A stretch of 64,000 nucleotides of DNA from Variovorax paradoxus (GTDB lineage Bacteria; Pseudomonadota; Gammaproteobacteria; Burkholderiales; Burkholderiaceae_C). This document shows positions 59,006 through 64,000 of this stretch, in pieces. The notes beneath the pieces were generated by a model. The model worked only from the letters and a program-made list of their open reading frames with translations. It did not search any database and had not been told where the DNA came from. Each line of letters starts with the position of its first letter. Positions within the stretch are counted from its first letter, which is position 1. The stretch is taken from assembly GCF_024734665.1 (NCBI RefSeq), contig NZ_CP102931.1:866001-930000 (forward strand). The letters are read 5' to 3'. Made by a program: the position numbers and the translations under genes.

Positions 59006-59966
59006 GGATGTTGCCCTCCACGATGATCTTCTTGGAGCGCGCCATGTCGTCGGCCTGGAACTTCACGAAGTCCTCGACGCTGCCCGGCGTCAGCAGCAGG
59101 CCCTGCACACCCAGCGTCTCGCGCATGTCGGTGCCCAGCGCCTTGTTGACCTCGGCATTGAGCCGCTGCGTGACGGCGGCCGGCAGCTTCGCCGGCCCCC
59201 ACAGGCCATACCAGCTGTAGAACTCGTAGCCCGGAATGCTCTCGCTCACCGTGGGCACGTTGGGCAGGCTGGTGGCGCGCGTGGCGGAGGTCACGGCAAT
59301 CACCTTCAGCATGCCGCTCTTGTGGTACTGCAGCGAGCCGAGGATGGGGTCGATGAAGCCGTCGATCTGCCCGCCGATCAGGTCCTGGAACGCGGGCGCC
59401 GTGCCCTTGTACGGCACGATCAGGTAGTCGAGCCCGCCGCCCGCGCGCTTGAGCAGTTCGGTCGACAGGTGGCCCGCCGATCCGATGGAGCCAACCGCGA
59501 AGGTCATCTTGCCGGGGTGGGCCTTGGCGTACGCGATGAGCGACTTCACGTCGCTTACCGGCAGGTTCTTGTTGACGGCCACCGACAGCGGCGCCTTGGC
59601 GACCAAGGCTACCGGCGTGAAGTCTTTCACCACCTCGTACGGCACGGCCTTCATGGTCATCGGCGCCGTCGTGAAGGTCGATGCGTTGAACAGCAGCGTG
59701 TAGCCATCGGCCGGCGCCTTCGACACCACGTCGGCGCCGATGACACCGTTGCCGCCTGCGCGGTTCTCCACGATGAAGCTCTGGCCCGTCTGCTCGCCGA
59801 GCTTCTGCGCCAGCAGGCGGCCGATGGTGTCGAGCGTGCCGCCGGGCGGAAACGGAATCACCATGCGCACCGGGCGGCTGGGCCAGGTCTGGGCGAAGCC
59901 GGTGGCGGACACCGCGGCCAGCGCTAGGGCGGCCAGCGTGGCTCGCAGGAAATGGTTGCGTTGCAT
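58995..59966 (-). CDS. Bug/TctC-type solute-binding receptor of the tartrate group
   Basis: A 323-residue periplasmic receptor with a signal peptide (about 1-25, ending GFAQ) and the Bug pattern WPSRPVRMVIPFPPGGTLDT. A strong AAGGAG lies upstream of the ATG at 59966. It sits between the DHDPS-family gene and the SDR gene; membrane partners are absent, as for the other two Bug genes in the window. Context suggests tartrate or a related acid as ligand. Confidence 0.9.
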   Translation of the reverse strand: MQRNHFLRATLAALALAAVSATGFAQTWPSRPVRMVIPFPPGGTLDTIGRLLAQKLGEQTGQSFIVENRAGGNGVIGADVVSKAPADGYTLLFNASTFTTAPMTMKAVPYEVVKDFTPVALVAKAPLSVAVNKNLPVSDVKSLIAYAKAHPGKMTFAVGSIGSAGHLSTELLKRAGGGLDYLIVPYKGTAPAFQDLIGGQIDGFIDPILGSLQYHKSGMLKVIAVTSATRATSLPNVPTVSESIPGYEFYSWYGLWGPAKLPAAVTQRLNAEVNKALGTDMRETLGVQGLLLTPGSVEDFVKFQADDMARSKKIIVEGNIHVE

Positions 59967-60025
59967 GTCTCTTGTCTCCTTGTGGTTCTTCATCGGGGCA
60001 TCGCGGGTGTCGCGGCCCCGTGGGC

Positions 60026-60964
60026 TCAGCGCTTCGACAGGCCAGCCTGCTGCACGGCGGCGTGCAATGCATCCATCTCGCGCGCGTTCGGCGCTTCCGT
60101 CGGCGGGCGCACGGTGGCGTTGTCGAGCACGCCGGCCAGGAACATGCCGCCCTTCATGCGCGCATGCGCCTCGCCGGTCGGCTCGCCGCCGCCGTACACC
60201 GCGTCTTTCAGCGGCGTGATGAGCGCCTGCACCGCCATCGCCTTCTTCAGGTCGCCGGCCTTCACCGCGTTCCACAGGTCGATGATCAGTTGCGGAATGA
60301 AGGTCGCGAAGCCGACCAGCGCGCCGTCCACGCCCTGCACCATCGAGGCCAGCAGGTACTCGTCGTGGCAGGTCAGGATGGCCTTCGACGCGTCGGCCTC
60401 GCGGATTGCCTGGATGTCGCGGGCGTACTTGTTCATGTCGCGCTGGCCCACCTTGAAGGCCTGCAGGTAGGGCAGGCGCGCCAGCTCGGCCAGCAGCTGC
60501 GACGAGTAAGAGGCGCGCGTCCAGGCCGGGTACACGTGGCAGACCAGGTCCAGCTCCGGCGCGGCGCGGTGGATGGCCTCGAAGTACTGCAGCGCATGGC
60601 CGGGCGTGAAGCCGAAGCGCAGCCAGTGGTGTGGCGGCATCACGTCGAGCGCCACCGCGCCGGCGGCCTGCGCGGCGCGTGCATGCTCGGCGGCCTCGGC
60701 CAGGCCTTCGCACACGATCGACGAAATCACCGGCGTGCGGCCGCGCAGCTCGTCGGCGACGATGCGCGTCACCTCGGCGCGCTCCGAAGGCGTCAGCGAA
60801 AACACTTCGCCGGTGTGGCCATTGGTCATGATCGCCACCACGCCGTCATGGCCGGCGAGCCACGAGGCCAGCTTGCGCAGCGCCGGCTCGTCGATGCGGT
60901 GGTCGGCCGTGAAGGGGCAGGAAATGGCGGGGATGATCCCGCGATAATTCGCGATGGAAGGCAT
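60026..60964 (-). CDS. Dihydrodipicolinate synthase-family lyase
   Basis: A 312-residue class I aldolase/lyase of the DapA/NanA superfamily. The Schiff-base lysine is K171 (LQAFKVG) and the assisting tyrosine Y145 (HVYPAW). It lacks the usual GTTGE substrate motif and has TNGHTGE instead (47-53), so it is probably not a biosynthetic DapA but a catabolic member acting on a keto-deoxy or 2-oxo acid. The ATG at 60964 fits the family start. It is first in the tartrate group and divergent from the LysR gene at 61073. Confidence 0.88.
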   Translation of the reverse strand: MPSIANYRGIIPAISCPFTADHRIDEPALRKLASWLAGHDGVVAIMTNGHTGEVFSLTPSERAEVTRIVADELRGRTPVISSIVCEGLAEAAEHARAAQAAGAVALDVMPPHHWLRFGFTPGHALQYFEAIHRAAPELDLVCHVYPAWTRASYSSQLLAELARLPYLQAFKVGQRDMNKYARDIQAIREADASKAILTCHDEYLLASMVQGVDGALVGFATFIPQLIIDLWNAVKAGDLKKAMAVQALITPLKDAVYGGGEPTGEAHARMKGGMFLAGVLDNATVRPPTEAPNAREMDALHAAVQQAGLSKR

Positions 60965-61072
60965 GCTGTGTCTCCGTTGTGGTTCAAGGTGCAGGAATGA
61001 GTGCATCTTTTGCCGGCGGGGCGCGAGCCGTCCAATACTCGAATCGCATACAACTATTCAACTGCGCTGCGC

Positions 61073-62008
61073 ATGGGCCCCGGCAACCGACCCCTCGACC
61101 TCGAATGGCTGGAAGATTTCCTGGCCCTGGCCGAGTCCGGCAATTTCTCGCGTGCCGCGCAGGCGCGCTCCATTGCGCAGCCCGCCTTCAGCCGCCATAT
61201 CCGATCGCTGGAGGAGTGGGTGGGGGTCGACCTGTTCGACCGCAGCGGGCACCCCACCGCGCTCACGGCGGCGGGCAAGCGCTTCCAGCCCCTGCTGCAG
61301 GAAGTGCTCGCCGATCTCGAAGCCGCCCGCATCAAGGCCCGCGCCGCGCACGACCTGGATGCCGCCAGCCTCAGCTTCGCCGCCACGCACGTGCTGTCGC
61401 TCACATTCTTTCCGCGCTGGCTGGGCAGCGTGGAGTCGCGCCTGAGCATGGGCCCGATCCAGACCGTTTCCGACAGCTCGTACGCCTGCGAAGACCTGAT
61501 GCTGCAGCGCCGCGTGCAGTTCGTGCTGTGCCACGGACACGCAGGCGCGCCGGGGCGGCTCGACGACACCGGCTACCCCGTTCAGCGTTTGAGCGAAGAC
61601 GTGCTGGTGCCCGTGAGCGCGCCCGATGCAAACGGCGCTCCGCTGCATGCGTTGGGCGCAGGCCAGTCGCCTTCCGTGCTGGTCTACAGCGATGCCTCAG
61701 GGCTGGGCCGGATCATGCGGGCCATGCAGGACAGCGAGTTCGGCAAGGACTTCGCCGCATCGCTGTCGATCGTCTTCACGGCCCACCATGCCGCGCTGCT
61801 GCGCACCATGGCACTTGAAGGCCGCGGCCTCGCATGGCTGCCGATGAGCCTGGTGGCTGATGACCTGCGCAGCGGCACGCTGGTCGATGCCGGCGCGGGC
61901 GGCTGGCGCGTGCCGGTGGACATCCGGCTGTATCGCCAGCAGGCGCACATGGCGCCGGTGGCGGAAGCGCTGTGGGCGCTGGTCAGCGAAGGCGCCTCAG
62001 GCGCCTGA
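61073..62008 (+). CDS. LysR-family regulator of the tartrate group
   Basis: A 311-residue LysR-type regulator with the winged helix-turn-helix at about 10-70 (LEWLEDFLALAESGNFSRAA, then SIAQPAFSRHIRSLE) and an effector domain from about 90. The ATG at 61073 gives the usual spacing to the helix-turn-helix; an in-frame start at 61001 would add 24 residues. It is divergent from the DHDPS-family gene 109 bp away and probably activates that operon. Confidence 0.9.
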   Translation: MGPGNRPLDLEWLEDFLALAESGNFSRAAQARSIAQPAFSRHIRSLEEWVGVDLFDRSGHPTALTAAGKRFQPLLQEVLADLEAARIKARAAHDLDAASLSFAATHVLSLTFFPRWLGSVESRLSMGPIQTVSDSSYACEDLMLQRRVQFVLCHGHAGAPGRLDDTGYPVQRLSEDVLVPVSAPDANGAPLHALGAGQSPSVLVYSDASGLGRIMRAMQDSEFGKDFAASLSIVFTAHHAALLRTMALEGRGLAWLPMSLVADDLRSGTLVDAGAGGWRVPVDIRLYRQQAHMAPVAEALWALVSEGASGA

Positions 62009-62020
62009 CCGCTACCAGTT

Positions 62021-62692
62021 TCAATTCGCGCAGCGTGCCTCGAGAGCGTCGAGGAAGGAGCGGTCCCAGCGGCCTTCCTTCATCGCCTGGATCGTGCGCG
62101 CTTCCGTTTCCAGGTGCGCGCGGGCCTTCTCGATCAGCAGCTCAGCCTCGTCGGGCGAGAAGGCGAGCAGCCCGTCCTGGTCGCCCACCACGATGTCGCC
62201 CGGGTTCACGATCATGCCGCCGACCGACACCGGCACGTTGATCTCGCCGGGGCCATCTTTATATGGGCCGCGATGGTTCACGCCGCGCGCGTACACCGGG
62301 TAGTCGCGCTCGCGGATCTCGGCCACGTCGCGGATGGCGCCGTCGAGCACCAGGCCTGCGGTGCCGATGGTCGCGGTATAGAACGACAGGATGCCGCCGA
62401 TCACGGCGTTCGTGATGTCGCCGCCCGCGTCGATCACCAGCACGTCGCCGGGCCGGCAGAACTCGAAGGCGCGCATCGGCGTGAGGTTGTCGCCGCCGCG
62501 CGTCTTCACGGTGACGGCAGTGCCCGCCATGGTCTTGTGTCCGGGGCGGTGGTAGGGCTGCAGGCCGACGCTGCCGATGTTGCGGTGCAGGTTGTCGCTG
62601 AGCGCGGCCACCGGAATGTCCTGCAGCGCGGCGATGATGGCCGGCGCCACTTGCGGGGCCGACGGGTTCTTGCGGATGGCTTTGTAGGGCAT
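62021..62692 (-). CDS. RraA-like aldolase/decarboxylase
   Basis: A 223-residue RraA-family protein. Members include 4-hydroxy-4-methyl-2-oxoglutarate aldolase and oxaloacetate decarboxylase, both metal-dependent, and the ribonuclease regulator RraA. Family features are PGDVLVIDAGGDITNAVIGG, VLDGAIRDVAEIRE (with the catalytic-region R-D) and NPGDIVVGDQDGLL. Next to a tartrate-type pathway an enzymatic role is more likely than RNase regulation. It starts 29 bp after the aminotransferase stop, in the same direction. Confidence 0.88.
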   Translation of the reverse strand: MPYKAIRKNPSAPQVAPAIIAALQDIPVAALSDNLHRNIGSVGLQPYHRPGHKTMAGTAVTVKTRGGDNLTPMRAFEFCRPGDVLVIDAGGDITNAVIGGILSFYTATIGTAGLVLDGAIRDVAEIRERDYPVYARGVNHRGPYKDGPGEINVPVSVGGMIVNPGDIVVGDQDGLLAFSPDEAELLIEKARAHLETEARTIQAMKEGRWDRSFLDALEARCAN

Positions 62693-62721
62693 GACTGGTC
62701 CTTGTGAGTTTTCAGCGCGCG

Positions 62722-63936
62722 TCAGCGCAGTGCGGCCACGGCACGCGCGATGCGCGTGCAGCCTTCTTCCAGCGTCTCGATCGACGTGGCAATGGAAAGA
62801 CGGAAGTAGGGCGACAGGCCGTACGCAGTGCCCGCGACCACGGCAACGCCTTCGCTTTCGAGCAGGTACATCACCACGTCGCCGTCCTCGTTCAGGCGCT
62901 TGCCCTCGGGCGTGGTCTTGCCGATGAGGCCGCCGCAGTTGATGTACAGGTAGAAGGCGCCGGGCGGCGTGGCGCAGCTCAGGCCGGGAATGTCGTTGAT
63001 GAGTGCCAGCGTGCGGTCGCGCCGCTGCTTGTACACGGCCACGCTCTCGGCCACGAAGCCCTGGTCGCCGTTCAGCGCCGCGGCCGCGGCTGCCTGGCTC
63101 ACCGAGCAGCAGTTGCCGGTGGACTGCGACAGCAGCGTGTCCAGCGCCTTGATCAGGTCCACCGGCCCGGCCGCATAGCCGATGCGCCAGCCGGTCATCG
63201 CATAGGTCTTGGAGACGCCGTTCACGATCAGCGTGCGATCGCGCAGGGCCGGTGCCACCGAAAGGATGTGCGGCAGCGGCTCGCCGTCGAAGCGGATGTG
63301 CTCGTAGATCTCGTCGGTCATCACCATCACGTGCGGATGGCGTTCCAGTACCTCGGCCAGCGCGCGGTATTCGGCCGCCGTGTAGCTCGCGCCGGTCGGG
63401 TTGCTCGGCGAATTGATCAGCAGCCAGCGCGTGCGCGGTGTGATGGCGGCCTCGAGCTGCGCGGGCGCGAGCTTGAAGCCCTGGGATTCGGGGCAGGCCA
63501 CGGTAACGGGCGTGCCCTCGCAGGCGAGCACCATGTCGGGGTACGACACCCAGTAGGGTGCGGGAATGATCACCTCGTCGCCCGGCTCCAGCGTGATCGC
63601 GAAGGCGTTGTAGATCGCACTTTTCGCGCCGCTGGTGGCAATGATCTCGTTCATCGCGTAGCGCAGGCCGTTCTCGCGTTCGAGCTTGGCGACGATGGCT
63701 TCGCGCAGCTCCACCGTGCCCGCCATCAGTGTGTAGCGCGTGGCACCGCGCTCGATGGCGGCGGCCGCGGCCTGGCGGATGTGGGGCGGCGTGTCGAAGT
63801 CGGGCTCGCCCACCACGAGGTTCACGATCGACTTGCCCTGCCTGCGCAGTTCGTTGGCGCGGTCGGCGGCCGAGGTGCTGGGCGAGGGCTTGATGCGCCG
63901 CACGCGGGCGGCAATGCGGGAGGTAGTGGCTTGCAT
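62722..63936 (-). CDS. Class I/II pyridoxal-phosphate aminotransferase (AspC-like)
   Basis: A 404-residue aminotransferase of fold type I, aspartate/aromatic group. The PLP lysine is K243 in VNGVSKTYAMTGWR; D208 and Y211 are in MTDEIYEHI, and NSPSNPTGA (175-183) is present. The carboxylate-binding arginine is in YFRLSIATS. It is complete, with a start at 63936 chosen over an in-frame upstream one. It is followed by the RraA-like gene; together they may process a 4-substituted 2-oxoglutarate or an amino acid derived from it. Confidence 0.9.
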   Translation of the reverse strand: MQATTSRIAARVRRIKPSPSTSAADRANELRRQGKSIVNLVVGEPDFDTPPHIRQAAAAAIERGATRYTLMAGTVELREAIVAKLERENGLRYAMNEIIATSGAKSAIYNAFAITLEPGDEVIIPAPYWVSYPDMVLACEGTPVTVACPESQGFKLAPAQLEAAITPRTRWLLINSPSNPTGASYTAAEYRALAEVLERHPHVMVMTDEIYEHIRFDGEPLPHILSVAPALRDRTLIVNGVSKTYAMTGWRIGYAAGPVDLIKALDTLLSQSTGNCCSVSQAAAAAALNGDQGFVAESVAVYKQRRDRTLALINDIPGLSCATPPGAFYLYINCGGLIGKTTPEGKRLNEDGDVVMYLLESEGVAVVAGTAYGLSPYFRLSIATSIETLEEGCTRIARAVAALR

Positions 63937-64000
63937 GGACCGAACGGTACGCACATCGAACAGCCGAGGCCAAGACGACTTTTCACTGGTTGTATAGGCG

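Noticed and set aside
1..64000. Searched for CRISPR arrays, defence islands, prophage genes, integrases and intact insertion sequences
   Set aside because: I saw no regularly spaced repeats, transposase, integrase, phage structural gene or known defence gene; apart from the repeat at 8540-8809 the window is ordinary metabolic chromosome.

Overview
The window is GC-rich chromosomal DNA from a betaproteobacterium of the order Burkholderiales. A Comamonadaceae genome, most likely Variovorax, is my best guess. That guess rests on the codon bias, the stand-alone Bug/TctC-type receptors, the many LysR-regulated catabolic operons and the kdp arrangement; it is an inference, not a database match. The content is metabolic and transport-related. 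I see no rRNA, tRNA, CRISPR array, prophage or intact insertion sequence.

Layout. (1) 1-9624: a pentose/deoxyribose module on the minus strand. It comprises a eukaryote-type DeoC aldolase, a two-domain ALDH16-like dehydrogenase, a RbsD/FucU mutarotase, a ribokinase-family kinase and a sugar ABC transporter whose ATPase runs off the left edge. A DeoR-family regulator faces it. The module has two likely control points: a pair of DeoR-type operators at 8475-8525 and a LacI/RbsR-type palindrome at 4802-4823. A 270-bp branched inverted repeat (8540-8809) lies between the DeoR operators and the regulator gene. (2) 9665-18265: a compact minus-strand operon for an aromatic or related compound (GAF protein, FAD monooxygenase, VOC protein, alpha/beta hydrolase, SsuABC-like transporter), with a divergent LysR gene and an MFS exporter. 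The transporter ATPase gene carries an in-frame amber codon. (3) 18266-25143: a 557-bp AT-richer gap, then an exported phosphoesterase lipoprotein, a MauG-like di-haem peroxidase lipoprotein, two paralogous lipoproteins of unknown function and a prolyl-4-hydroxylase-like enzyme. This is the least explained gene set in the window.

(4) 25184-28886: a tannase/feruloyl-esterase-family lipoprotein, a branched-chain-amino-acid-type binding protein and a divergent TetR regulator with palindromic operators. (5) 28966-33811: a TonB receptor and a PepSY-flavodoxin-FNR reductase below a Fur box. (6) 33845-37194: an MBL-fold hydrolase and a divergent TetR regulator with twin operators, a secreted alpha/beta hydrolase and two small unknown genes. 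(7) 37414-46871: a complete kdpFABCDE system with a KdpE-like box, two extra tiny membrane ORFs, and a TorF-type porin preceded by a second KdpE-like box. (8) 46985-48343: a Cys-rich small ORF, an unknown gene and a DUF1826 gene.

(9) 48416-64000: a sugar-acid/hydroxy-acid island. One operon (Bug receptor, UxaA/GarD-family dehydratase, semialdehyde dehydrogenase, HpcH/HpaI aldolase) has a divergent LysR gene. Then follow a UspA gene, an FlxA-like protein, a MarR regulator with a Bug receptor, a D-tartrate dehydratase group (dehydratase, SDR, Bug receptor, DHDPS-family lyase) with a LysR gene, and finally an RraA-like aldolase and an aminotransferase. The genes mostly link uptake of organic and sugar acids to dehydration and aldol cleavage into central metabolism.
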